64,000 bases of DNA, from assembly GCA_900109435.1 (NCBI GenBank), contig FNZT01000009.1:115095-179094 (forward strand). Direction: 5' to 3'. Source of the DNA: Ruminococcus sp. YRD2003 (GTDB lineage: Bacteria > Bacillota > Clostridia > Oscillospirales > Ruminococcaceae). Shown here piece after piece: positions 51,849 to 60,155 of the stretch; positions within the stretch are counted from its first letter, which is position 1; every line of letters starts with the position of its first letter. Position numbers and translations under genes: made by a program. The notes under the pieces were generated by a model. That model saw nothing but the letters and a program-made list of their open reading frames with translations, made no database searches and was not told the origin of the DNA.

Positions 51849-52985
51849 TTAATCAATGTAGATCCTCGGTACACGCTTTGAAATGCCGCATACCACTTCA
51901 TATCCGATAGTACCGTAGACCTGTGCGAGGTCGTCGGCAGTTATGATGTCGTCTCCGTCGCGTCCTATCATTGTCACTATATCGCCCGCCTTAGCCTCGG
52001 GGACATCAGAAACGTCCATCATGAGCTGGTCCATGCAGACACGTCCGACTATCTTACAGCGCTTGCCGCGGACAAGTATCTCGCCCTTGCCTGACAGGAG
52101 GCGTGAGTAGCCGTCCGCATATCCTATAGTTACTGTAGCCACGCGCATTTCATGCTCTGCGACAAAGGTGCGCCCGTAGCTGATACAGTCTCCCTTGTTC
52201 ACGGTCTTGACGTGCGAAATGACGGCTTTCAGCTCCATGACGGGTTCGAGCCCCTCGGGGATATCGAGGCTGACGTCGGGGTGGAGACCATAGAGGATAA
52301 TGCCCGCGCGGCTGAGTGTGCTGCGGGAGGTATTTCTGTAGCAGGTAGCGGCGCTGTTCATAAAGTGGCAGTGGCGGAGCTTTATCCCGCGGCTGACGAG
52401 CTCGTCATATGTGTCGAGTATGAACTTCTGCTGCTTGTCGGTGTAGGCGACATTGTCGGGAGCGTCGCTGTCTGCAACTGAAAAATGTGTATATATGCCC
52501 TCGGCAGAGAGCTTGTTTATCTTCATCATTTCGGCTATCTCATCGGCGCATTCGGCAGGAGTATCGTGCTTCAGACCGATGCGTCCCATGCCAGTGTCTA
52601 TCTTGATATGGCAGCGTATCGACGCGGGAGAGTTCTGTGCGAGCGCCTGTGCGTATTCCGTGGAGACTACGCCCTGTATGATATTGTGCATGGATATCTC
52701 ATGCGCGTACTCGGGAGGAGTGTAGCCGAGAATAAGTATCTCCGCATTGGGCGCGTAATTCCTTACGGCGATAGCCTCGTCGAGGTTTGACACCGCGAAG
52801 TAGGTTATGCCGCAGTCCTGTGCGAGAGTGCGGACGATATGCGCGTCCCCGTGACCGTAGGCATCAGCTTTTACGACTGCCATTACTTCGGTCGGAGGGG
52901 AGTTGAGCCCCTTTATTATCTCTACGTTCTTTCTGAGCTGGGAGAGCGAGACTTCCGCCCACGCTCTTTTCAGATACGGTTTCAT
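51849..52985 (-). CDS. alr: Alanine racemase
   Basis: 378 residues. Makes D-alanine for peptidoglycan. The PLP Lys39 is in VVKADAYGHG. Also present are HIKIDTGMGRIG, the second-half catalytic Tyr region CISYGRTF, TIGYADGYSR and CMDQLMMDVSD. The ATG at 52985 has AAGGA upstream; codons before it have no site. It is first gene of an alr / SecD-like lipoprotein / radical SAM operon. Confidence 0.97.
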   Translation of the reverse strand: MKPYLKRAWAEVSLSQLRKNVEIIKGLNSPPTEVMAVVKADAYGHGDAHIVRTLAQDCGITYFAVSNLDEAIAVRNYAPNAEILILGYTPPEYAHEISMHNIIQGVVSTEYAQALAQNSPASIRCHIKIDTGMGRIGLKHDTPAECADEIAEMMKINKLSAEGIYTHFSVADSDAPDNVAYTDKQQKFILDTYDELVSRGIKLRHCHFMNSAATCYRNTSRSTLSRAGIILYGLHPDVSLDIPEGLEPVMELKAVISHVKTVNKGDCISYGRTFVAEHEMRVATVTIGYADGYSRLLSGKGEILVRGKRCKIVGRVCMDQLMMDVSDVPEAKAGDIVTMIGRDGDDIITADDLAQVYGTIGYEVVCGISKRVPRIYID

Positions 52986-53036
52986 GCTGTCATATCCTTT
53001 CTTTATATAAATGCAATGCTTTTTTGCTTGAATATG

Positions 53037-53065
53037 TTGCAATATTCTTTATTCTGTGGTATAAT
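53037..53065 (+). promoter_or_regulatory. Vegetative promoter of the SLOG-family gene
   Basis: TTGCAA (53037-53042), 17-bp spacer, TATAAT (53060-53065), 29 bp before the start codon, in the divergent gap with alr. Confidence 0.8.
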
Positions 53066-53094
53066 ATTTTGTATCGACATATTTGAGGTGCGCT

Positions 53095-53784
53095 ATGCTC
53101 AACTCTTTGATATCGGGAATGCCTGTCGGCTCTGCTTCGGAGCTGCACTGCGACCGCAGCAGGACGGTCTGTATCACAGGTCACCGTGAGAAAAACATCC
53201 TGCCGTATAAGGGCGACCCGCTGTACTCCGATATCACGCTCGGAGCAGTCAAGATGATGCTGTACAGGTATATTGATATGGCAGCCGAGCGCGGATACAC
53301 CGATTTCATCAGCGGACTTGCCACGGGTGCCGACCTCTGGGCGGCGGAGTATATCGTACGCAAGAAGCAGATCGACCCGCGCATCCGTCTCATCGGAGCT
53401 ATGCCGTATCTGCGGCATGCCGAGAGATTTTCGCGGGACTATGCCGCGCTTCTCGACTATGTGGAGAAGAATGCAGACGTGCTCGTCACTGTGAACGATG
53501 ACCCCGATATAGTTTACAGCAAGCACGGCGGGGCAGCGGGTCTCTACCGCGACCGCAACTACTATATGGTCGACCGCTCCGCGGCGGTGATAGCCTTTCT
53601 CAATGAAGGCAGCTTCGCGTCGGGGACGTCACAGACCGTCAACTATGCCTACCGTAACGGGCGGCTGATTTGCCGCTTCGGTATTAATGACGTGTACGGG
53701 CTTATTGACCGTGCGGGAGCAGACCTGAGAAGCATACGGCGAGAGACCGCGTTTCTCAACAATGTTTTCGACACTGTGCTCTGA
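53095..53784 (+). CDS. SLOG / DUF1273 (YpsA-like) protein
   Basis: 229 residues. CITGHREK near 25, ISGLATGADLWAAE near 77-90 and RNYYMVDRSAAVIAFL near 158 are hallmark segments of the Rossmann-like SLOG fold shared by YpsA, LOG and DprA relatives. SLOG proteins bind nucleotides or nucleotide-derived ligands. YpsA in Bacillus affects cell division, but that role need not hold here. The start at 53095 follows GAGGTG; an upstream in-frame start has no site. It is a single gene. Confidence 0.88.
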   Translation: MLNSLISGMPVGSASELHCDRSRTVCITGHREKNILPYKGDPLYSDITLGAVKMMLYRYIDMAAERGYTDFISGLATGADLWAAEYIVRKKQIDPRIRLIGAMPYLRHAERFSRDYAALLDYVEKNADVLVTVNDDPDIVYSKHGGAAGLYRDRNYYMVDRSAAVIAFLNEGSFASGTSQTVNYAYRNGRLICRFGINDVYGLIDRAGADLRSIRRETAFLNNVFDTVL

Positions 53785-54134
53785 CGCTGCATTATCATTA
53801 TACCACATATGCAGAATATTTCAAGCCCCGACGGCGATTTTTCTGCATATATATAGTAAAAACAGCAGCTTTGCGGCACACTATGTTGTGAAAACGGCTA
53901 ATTTCCGTGAACGCGCGTTCGATTTCAACAGAGTGTTGAATCTGCTGTTTAAACACGTGCTCCGTACTCACAAATTGTTGAAAAGTTGAAAAATCTGTTG
54001 GTGTAGATATTACGCCGTTTGACATTACTGTCGAAATTTGTGTTATGACTTTCATTCACTTTACAGTGAATAATCAAAGACAATACTTATACGTTTTGTT
54101 GACTTGGGTCACATCGAAAGGAGAAACATCTGTC
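53785..54134 (+). other. Intergenic region between SLOG and LCP-like genes
   Basis: 350 bp. TATGCAGAA / TTCTGCATA arms (about 53810-53847) enclose about 20 nt and may end the SLOG transcript. TTGACA (54019-54024), 18 bp, TTATGA (54043-54048) is a possible promoter for the LCP-like gene. The frame upstream of 54135 is open but has no ribosome site. Nothing else is seen. Confidence 0.45.
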
Positions 54135-55025
54135 ATGGCAAAGAATAAGAAAGTCGGAAGTATCGCATTACCCTACCTTATAACGATATTCGTGGGTATT
54201 CTGGTAATAGGCGGAGGAACCTTCTTCTTCCTGCATCATCTGGGTGTACTCGGCGGAGAGAAGGAGCTCTCCGAGCCGCCTCCGAAGCAGGTCGCTACCA
54301 CCACCTACGAGGACAACCACACTATCCTCTTTATACTTGACGAGCCCGACCAGAAGTGTTCGTCAACATTTGTGCTCATGCGCTCTATCCCTAAGGATAA
54401 GAAGCTCGTTTTCGTGTGCATACCCGCAAATACTATCTCACTGATAGACGGCGAGCAGAAGGGCATCAAGTCCTGCTACGAGCAGGGCGGTGCGGCTGAA
54501 GCGGTCAGCTTTACTGAGAAGGTGTTCGGCATCACGGTCGACAGATATATGAAGCTCGATTCTGAGGCATATATCAAGATATGCGATATCCTCGGCGGCG
54601 TTACCTATCCTATCTCCGAGGACATTGCGGGCTTCAACGGCGACGGCTCCGAGCAGTATCTCAACTCCGAGCAGATAGACAAGCTCACTACCTACGCACT
54701 CTTCCGCGGAGGCGAATATGAGCGTTCATATACGGCAAGCGCCCTCGTTTCGAGAATGGTAAACCAGTCTGACCTCGTGCGCGTGTCAGACAGCTTCGAC
54801 AACAGCTTCAACAGCCTTGTGAACATGACTGAGACTGACATCACTGCCGTTGACTACAAGAAGTACAAGGTAGCGATAAAGACCATGCTCGAAAGAGGAA
54901 GCGGCAGCTCTATAGCTACTCCGCTCGTTCTTGACGGTGACGAGGCTGACTCCGATTACATCCCCGCTCAGGGCTTCATCAACGATTTCAAGGACAAATA
55001 CTATACACAGTACGAGAATAAGTAA
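54135..55025 (+). CDS. LytR-CpsA-Psr-like membrane protein, probably degenerate
   Basis: 296 residues, starting behind AAAGGAG. One membrane helix (about 13-36) and an extracellular domain that follows the LCP pattern late on (SFTEKVFGITVDRYMKLDSEAYIKICDILGGV, then LTTYALFRGGEYERS). The early catalytic part is altered: where active LCP enzymes have R-x-D and the SIPRDT arginine motif, this has CSSTFVLMR and VCIPANT. Active LCP proteins attach teichoic acids or capsule to peptidoglycan; this one may have a regulatory or binding role. tatD follows with no gap. Confidence 0.78.
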   Translation: MAKNKKVGSIALPYLITIFVGILVIGGGTFFFLHHLGVLGGEKELSEPPPKQVATTTYEDNHTILFILDEPDQKCSSTFVLMRSIPKDKKLVFVCIPANTISLIDGEQKGIKSCYEQGGAAEAVSFTEKVFGITVDRYMKLDSEAYIKICDILGGVTYPISEDIAGFNGDGSEQYLNSEQIDKLTTYALFRGGEYERSYTASALVSRMVNQSDLVRVSDSFDNSFNSLVNMTETDITAVDYKKYKVAIKTMLERGSGSSIATPLVLDGDEADSDYIPAQGFINDFKDKYYTQYENK

Positions 55026-55790
55026 ATGAACAACATTTTTGATACTCACGCCCACTATGCTGACCATGCTTTCGATGAGGACAGAGAGATGCTGCTTTCG
55101 GAGCTCCCCGAAAAGGGCGTGAGCTATGTGATGCTCGCTTCATCAAGCGTTGAGGATACCGCCGAGAATTCCGCTCTCGCCGAGCGGTACGACTACATCT
55201 ACGCTGCCTCGGGAGTCCACCCCGAGAGCGTTGATACGACCCCCGCAGATTACCTTGATATCGTCACGGACACTGTCAAGTCCAATCCGAAGGTGCGCGC
55301 GATAGGGGAGATAGGGCTCGACTACCACTACGAGGGCTATGACCGCGATAAGCAGATAGTCCTGTTTGAGGAGCAGATAGTCCTCGCGAAGAAGCTTGGG
55401 CTGCCGATAATCGTCCACAGCCGCGATGCTGCCGAGGATACGCTCGAACTGCTGAAAAAGCACCGTCCCGCCGGAGTCGTACACTGCTTCTCCTATTCGG
55501 CGGAGATTGCTAAGGAGATAGTGAAGCTCGGGATGTACGTCGGTTTCACGGGAGTCCTCACATTCAAAAACGCGAAGAAGCCCTGCAAGGCTCTTGCAGA
55601 GGTGCCGCTCGACAGGCTGCTGCTTGAGACGGACTGCCCATATATGGCTCCCGAGCCGTTCAGGGGAAGGCGCTGCGACAGCTCGCTCATCGCGTACACG
55701 GCACAGGCTGCCGCCGCGATAAAGGGGCTCGAAGTACAGGAGCTCCTTGATATAACCTGCGAAAATGCGATACGATTTTATTCTATATGA
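55026..55790 (+). CDS. tatD: TatD-family metal-dependent DNase
   Basis: 254 residues, the family length. TIM-barrel metal ligands: FDTHAHY (His-x-His), GEIGLDYH (Glu), IVHSRDA (His), VVHCFSYS (His) and LLLETDCPYMAPEP (Asp). TatD enzymes trim single-stranded DNA ends and act in DNA repair. The start codon directly follows the LCP-like stop, so they are cotranscribed. A radical SAM gene of the TatD-linked type lies elsewhere in the window. Confidence 0.95.
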   Translation: MNNIFDTHAHYADHAFDEDREMLLSELPEKGVSYVMLASSSVEDTAENSALAERYDYIYAASGVHPESVDTTPADYLDIVTDTVKSNPKVRAIGEIGLDYHYEGYDRDKQIVLFEEQIVLAKKLGLPIIVHSRDAAEDTLELLKKHRPAGVVHCFSYSAEIAKEIVKLGMYVGFTGVLTFKNAKKPCKALAEVPLDRLLLETDCPYMAPEPFRGRRCDSSLIAYTAQAAAAIKGLEVQELLDITCENAIRFYSI

Positions 55791-55914
55791 GCCTTTAGCC
55801 GTTAGCCTTTAGCCGTTAGCTCATTGTGTCCGCTTCGCGGACGAAATTTTAAATAATATCGCCGTAAGGCGATACCATTAGCTAATGGCTAACGGCTAAA
55901 AGCTAATGGCTACA
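55791..55914. repeat. Extragenic nested palindromic element
   Basis: The left arm has CTTTAGCCGTTAGC twice in tandem (about 55792-55820). The right arm has its complement GCTAACGGCTAAAAG (about 55888-55902) within further AGCTAATGGCTA repeats. Between them are two perfect small hairpins, GTCCGCTTCGCGGAC (55828-55842) and ATCGCCGTAAGGCGAT (55858-55873). This resembles a REP/MITE-type element and lies between tatD and the PP2C gene. Confidence 0.7.
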
Positions 55915-55931
55915 AGAAAACGAGGTCACGT

Positions 55932-56687
55932 ATGTTTTACTGCTGCGGTATAACTGAAAAAGGCATCATGCCTCATAACGAGGACGCTATGCTCGTCGGC
56001 AGAAACGTCCTCACGGACGGCAGGCTCGAGCACAGGCTGTCCGCACCGTTTATTGCCGCAGTTTCCGACGGCGTATCGGGTGAGAACGCGGGCGAGCTCG
56101 CGTCGAAGATGTGCCTTGAAATGGTGCGCGACATCACAGACTACCGCAAGGGCGAGCTCAGGGCTGGGCTGATGGAGATACACCGCAGCCTCGCCGAATA
56201 CAGCGAGGATGACCCCGACAGCCGCAATATGCAGACCACACTTTGCGGAGTTGCCGTCGCGGATGACAGGCACGTTGTCGCTTTCAATGTCGGAGATTCG
56301 CGGCTTTACCGCTTTCGTGCAGGGAAAGTCCGCCAGCTCTCGCGCGACCAGTCGCTCGTGCAGCTGCTCTATGAGGAGGGCTCTATCACTCAGGAGGAGC
56401 GCCGCACTCACGTTCACAGGAACATCATCTTCCCCGCGTTCGGCAATGTCAAAAACGACCCTAAAATAGACGTCGAAGAGATAGAGGGCGGCATGGAGTA
56501 CGGAGATGTGCTCCTGCTGTGCAGCGACGGGCTCTCGGATTACCTCTCCGCCTACGATATACAGGAGGTCATGGAGCTTCCGAAAAGCCTGCCGAAGCGG
56601 CTCGATATGCTTGTCAAGGAAGCGCTGCTCCGCGGCGGAACGGACAATATCACCGTCTGCGCTGTGGTGTGCGAATACGATGGATAA
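55932..56687 (+). CDS. PP2C-family serine/threonine phosphatase
   Basis: 251 residues, single domain. Metal-binding PP2C blocks: ITEKGIMPHNEDAML (motif 1), AAVSDGVSGENAG (DG of motif 2), VGDSRLYRF, LLLCSDGLSDYL and GGTDNITVCAV. Removes phosphate from Ser/Thr proteins, usually counteracting a PknB-type kinase; no such kinase gene is present in this window. It starts behind GAGG and is flanked by palindromic elements. A terminator overlaps its end. Confidence 0.93.
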   Translation: MFYCCGITEKGIMPHNEDAMLVGRNVLTDGRLEHRLSAPFIAAVSDGVSGENAGELASKMCLEMVRDITDYRKGELRAGLMEIHRSLAEYSEDDPDSRNMQTTLCGVAVADDRHVVAFNVGDSRLYRFRAGKVRQLSRDQSLVQLLYEEGSITQEERRTHVHRNIIFPAFGNVKNDPKIDVEEIEGGMEYGDVLLLCSDGLSDYLSAYDIQEVMELPKSLPKRLDMLVKEALLRGGTDNITVCAVVCEYDG

Positions 56688-56718
56688 AAAAAGGAGTACC
56701 GAGAGGTACTCCTTTTTT
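56686..56718 (+). terminator. Rho-independent terminator
   Basis: AAAAAGGAGTACC pairs with GGTACTCCTTTTT around GAGA. Confidence 0.9.
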
Positions 56719-56725
56719 GCATATT

Positions 56726-56860
56726 GTAGGGGCGTATTCCGTGCGCCCGTACGTGTTTCCTTAAAAAAGTCTGCATATAAAGGGCTGTCGAGGACGCCAG
56801 CCCCTACGAAATGTTGAATCAACGCAGTGTAGGGGACGGCGTCCACGACGTCCCGCACAT
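56726..56860. repeat. Extragenic GTAGGGG-type palindromic element
   Basis: GTAGGGGCG (56727) opens the element; GGACGCCAGCCCCTAC (about 56792-56807) is followed by its near-complement GTAGGGGACGGCGTCC (about 56831-56846), then ACGACGTCCCGC. These GC-rich fragments can pair in several ways and look like a degenerate REP element. It lies between the convergent PP2C and spoIVA genes. Confidence 0.55.
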
Positions 56861-56871
56861 TACCTGAGCAT

Positions 56872-58347
56872 TTACAATATAAAGCATATCAGCCCCGAGC
56901 AGCCGTCGTTTATCACTCGCTCGAGTGTCTCTTGCAGCTTCATTCGCGCGTCAACGGGCATTTTGTAGAGCTTGTTGTGGAGTCCCTCGTTGACGAGCTC
57001 ATGCAGCGACTTTCCGAAAATGTTGCTCTCCCATATCTTCTTCGGGTCGTCGTCGAAGCCGTCGAGCAGATACATCACAAGCTCCTCCGACTGCTTCTCC
57101 GTGCCGACGATAGGCGAGACGGTGGTATTGATATTCGCCTTCATCAGGTGTATCGACGGCGCGGACGCTTTCAGCTTAACTCCGTATTTTCCGCCCTGCT
57201 TGATTATCTTAGGCTCCTCCAGCGAGAGCTCCTCCAGCTCGGGCATAACGATGCCGTAGCCCGTTGCTTCGACCTCCTCCAGCGCGGGAGCTATGCGCTC
57301 ATACTTGCGGCGAATGGAGTTGAGCTCCATGAGAAGGGGCATGAGGTCACTCTCGCTTTCGAGTTCGATGCCCGTCGCCTCGCCGAGGATCTTGTAGAAG
57401 AGACTGCTGTCGAGTTCGGCGGTGATAGTGACCGAGCCTTTGCCGAGGTCGATAGCAGTTGCGGCGGCACTGACTATATGCGGACACTCCGCCATTGCCT
57501 GAACAGAGGCGACCGCCTCCCGCACGAGCCGCACGTCTTTTGCAGCCTCGCGAATGCAGTCGAGGATCTCGCTTTTCAGCCAGTGCCCCTTCTCGAGGGA
57601 GTTTATCCAGCGTGCTGTGCGGATATTTATCTCTTTTACGGGGAAGGAGTAGAGCATCTCGCGTATCATGCCGCGGATGTCCTGCTCGTCGAGACTGAGG
57701 CAGTTCACGGGTATCACCTTCGCGTCATAGCGGTCGGAGAGCTCCGCGGCGAGAGCCTTCGCCTCGGGAGAGGTCGGGGAGGTGGTGTTCAGCACGACGA
57801 TGAACGGCTTGCCGATAGCCTTCAGCTCGCGGATAACGCGTTCCTCGCACTCTTCGTACTCACTGCGCGGGATATCCGAGATCGAGCCGTCCGTGGTGAC
57901 GACGAGCCCGATCGTGGAGTGGTCGGTGATGACCTTCTGCGTTCCTATCTCCGCCGCCATATTGAACGGTATCTCCTCGTCGAACCACGAGGTCATGACC
58001 ATGCGCGGCTGCTCGTTCTCTATGTAGCCGACGGCGCTCGGGACTATGTAGCCCACGCAGTCGATGAGACGGACGTTGAATGTTGCACCGTCCCCGAGGC
58101 TGACCTCGACCGCTTCCTCGGGTATGAACTTGGGCTCGGTCGTCATGATGGTCTTGCCCGCGGCAGACTGCGGGAGCTCGTCGAGTGCGCGTTCGCGGAC
58201 GAATTCGCTTTTGATGTTCGGGATGACGAGCGACTCCATAAAGCGCTTGATAAAGGTCGACTTGCCTGTCCGCACGGGACCGACAACTCCGATGTAGATA
58301 TCGCCGCCTGTACGCTCGGCGATGCTCGAATAGATATCTTTAGCCAT
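56872..58347 (-). CDS. spoIVA: Stage IV sporulation protein A (spore-coat ATPase)
   Basis: 491 residues, the normal length. SpoIVA hydrolyses ATP to polymerise on the forespore surface, the base layer for the coat. The Walker A GPVRTGKS (23-30) is the family's exact form, followed by IMTTEPKFIPEEAVE and LIDCVGYIVPSAVGY (Walker B region). It starts behind AAAGGAG. It lies 18 bp downstream of a sipL-like gene, whose C. difficile counterpart binds SpoIVA directly. Confidence 0.97.
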   Translation of the reverse strand: MAKDIYSSIAERTGGDIYIGVVGPVRTGKSTFIKRFMESLVIPNIKSEFVRERALDELPQSAAGKTIMTTEPKFIPEEAVEVSLGDGATFNVRLIDCVGYIVPSAVGYIENEQPRMVMTSWFDEEIPFNMAAEIGTQKVITDHSTIGLVVTTDGSISDIPRSEYEECEERVIRELKAIGKPFIVVLNTTSPTSPEAKALAAELSDRYDAKVIPVNCLSLDEQDIRGMIREMLYSFPVKEINIRTARWINSLEKGHWLKSEILDCIREAAKDVRLVREAVASVQAMAECPHIVSAAATAIDLGKGSVTITAELDSSLFYKILGEATGIELESESDLMPLLMELNSIRRKYERIAPALEEVEATGYGIVMPELEELSLEEPKIIKQGGKYGVKLKASAPSIHLMKANINTTVSPIVGTEKQSEELVMYLLDGFDDDPKKIWESNIFGKSLHELVNEGLHNKLYKMPVDARMKLQETLERVINDGCSGLICFIL

Positions 58348-58365
58348 ATTATGCTCCTTTGCAGA

Positions 58366-59919
58366 TTATTCTTTTATCGGGATAAGCAGCATCCTGCCGT
58401 TTTCAAGCTTTTCGCCCGTGAGCTCGTTCTCCTCCATTATCGCGGATGCGTCGGTGCTGTAACGCTTGGCGATGTCCCAGACATCTTCGTTCTCGACGCC
58501 AAAATAAAGCTTTATCGCGTAGTCCCCGTCGCGCTGCTTCTTCACGGAGTCATCGACTGTGACAGCGGTCACGGCGCGTATGGCAGCTGAGCTGCCCGCG
58601 CTTATCTTCAGCGGGATATCAGCCTTTGCGGTGAGTACACCCTCGGGCGAGATGTTGTAGGAGACATTTGCTCCCGAGAGCTCCGCGGAGACCTCAGCGC
58701 CCGTGAGGTCGTCGCCGATATCTATCTGCTCCTCGAAGGCTTCATCCCTGTCGGGCATTATCATCTGTCCCGAGTTGTCCTTAGCCGCCATAGAATAGGT
58801 CAGCATCCCCGTGATCATGACGGAGCGACCGTCTTCACCTACGCGGGTGTTGATGTTCTTGGGAGTACACCACAGCGCGTATATCTCAGCGGGGACGGCG
58901 TCTCCCTCTGCGAGCACAGCCGAGTGGCGGAAGCTCTCCGCATAGACTGACGGCATCTGCTGAGCCTGTATCTCTGAGTATTCGACCTCGCATGGGTAGA
59001 CAGTCGAATACGCATCCACAGCCGCCATAATGTCGGAAGTCTTGACAGCGCGGCAGGTTATGCGCAGCTCGGGCTCACATTTGAGCAGTCGGTTCTCGCC
59101 GTCCTTGTCGGCGGTCGGCGTCAGCTCGCAGCTTATGATCTCCGCACGGACGATGCACTCATATGTGTCGTCGAGCCCCTCCATGTCGAGTATCTGACTG
59201 TAGGGGATAGTGAAGCTCATCGGCTCGAGCGAGGAGCTTCCTCCGCTGCTGCACGAATAGAGAATATCAGCCTTTATCTCGCCCTTTGCGAGGAGCTTGC
59301 CCGATACTGTCTTCATCTCGCACTCGCCCGCGGAGCAGGTACGGTACACTATGTCTATCACGGGCGGCTGAGCTGCGCTGAGCGCTACCTCCTCCGAGAG
59401 CTGTACGGTCTTTTCGGCGCTGAGCCTGTTAGCTGCGAAGCGCACAGGTGCTTTTTTCAGCTGGATATTCATGCCGAAGGCGTCGCTGACGACCTCCTGC
59501 GAGCGCTCGCCGCGTACACTGATGCGTACGGAAACTGCACCTCTGACGTCAAGACGGCGCTTGTTCACGGCGCGGAAGTTGATGTGGTCTGATTTAGCTG
59601 CAAGCGTGACCTCGGGTGAATCGGTGCTCCTTCCGAGCTCCACAGTCTTGGAGTAGTCCTGTTTCTGCGTTACGCATCTGAGCTCCGAGCCGTCCTCGCC
59701 GCAGTAGAGCAGGCGTATCTCGCACCTGAGCTCATATGTCAGGCGGTCGCCGCTCACCGACCAGTCCGATACCACGGGTATCACGTCGCACCGCACGAGC
59801 CTTACGATGTCAGGGTAGTAGTCGGGGAGTATATAGTCGAGCTCGACTCCCTGTTCCTGTACGCCGCTGTAGATGATCTCCTCGGCGGGCACAGCTTCTC
59901 TGTTCAGTCTGAATTCCAT
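58366..59919 (-). CDS. sipL: SipL-like DUF3794 / LysM spore-coat morphogenesis protein
   Basis: 517 residues: DUF3794-type repeats (about 30-420; e.g. YILPDYYPDIVRLVRCDVIP, ILDMEGLDDTYECIVRAEI) and a C-terminal LysM-like module (about 468-516; VENEDVWDIAKRYST...LENGRMLLIPI). This is the layout of C. difficile SipL, which recruits SpoIVA to the forespore through its LysM domain. The direct neighbourhood with spoIVA (18 bp, same operon) strongly supports the assignment. Behind AAGGAGG. No clear vegetative promoter upstream, as expected for a sporulation-sigma gene. Confidence 0.85.
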   Translation of the reverse strand: MEFRLNREAVPAEEIIYSGVQEQGVELDYILPDYYPDIVRLVRCDVIPVVSDWSVSGDRLTYELRCEIRLLYCGEDGSELRCVTQKQDYSKTVELGRSTDSPEVTLAAKSDHINFRAVNKRRLDVRGAVSVRISVRGERSQEVVSDAFGMNIQLKKAPVRFAANRLSAEKTVQLSEEVALSAAQPPVIDIVYRTCSAGECEMKTVSGKLLAKGEIKADILYSCSSGGSSSLEPMSFTIPYSQILDMEGLDDTYECIVRAEIISCELTPTADKDGENRLLKCEPELRITCRAVKTSDIMAAVDAYSTVYPCEVEYSEIQAQQMPSVYAESFRHSAVLAEGDAVPAEIYALWCTPKNINTRVGEDGRSVMITGMLTYSMAAKDNSGQMIMPDRDEAFEEQIDIGDDLTGAEVSAELSGANVSYNISPEGVLTAKADIPLKISAGSSAAIRAVTAVTVDDSVKKQRDGDYAIKLYFGVENEDVWDIAKRYSTDASAIMEENELTGEKLENGRMLLIPIKE

Positions 59920-60097
59920 ATATTGACCTCCTTGAAAAAATGCTTTACAGCATTATATTCAGGAGCACGTACAAGTATTCCGACAGTGGAGATATGGCGT
60001 GATATTGCACAAAAATCGGAGCTGTTACGGCTGATTTTTCACGTTCCCGCCGTTTAATATTTAGAAAATGTAAACTTTCGCGCAGCAGTGTTTACTT

Positions 60098-60126
60098 TTG
60101 CCTCCAAAAGGATTAAAGTATATAAT
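60098..60126 (+). promoter_or_regulatory. Vegetative promoter of the GH9 gene
   Basis: TTGCCT (60098-60103), 17-bp spacer, TATAAT (60121-60126), 30 bp before the start codon. Confidence 0.7.
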
Positions 60127-60155
60127 GTATTATTATGTTTAGGAGGCATTCACCA

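Noticed and set aside
56932..58590. 552-codon plus-strand reading frame opposite spoIVA and sipL
   Set aside because: Antisense shadow of two well-recognised genes; its translation has no family features and no ribosome site.
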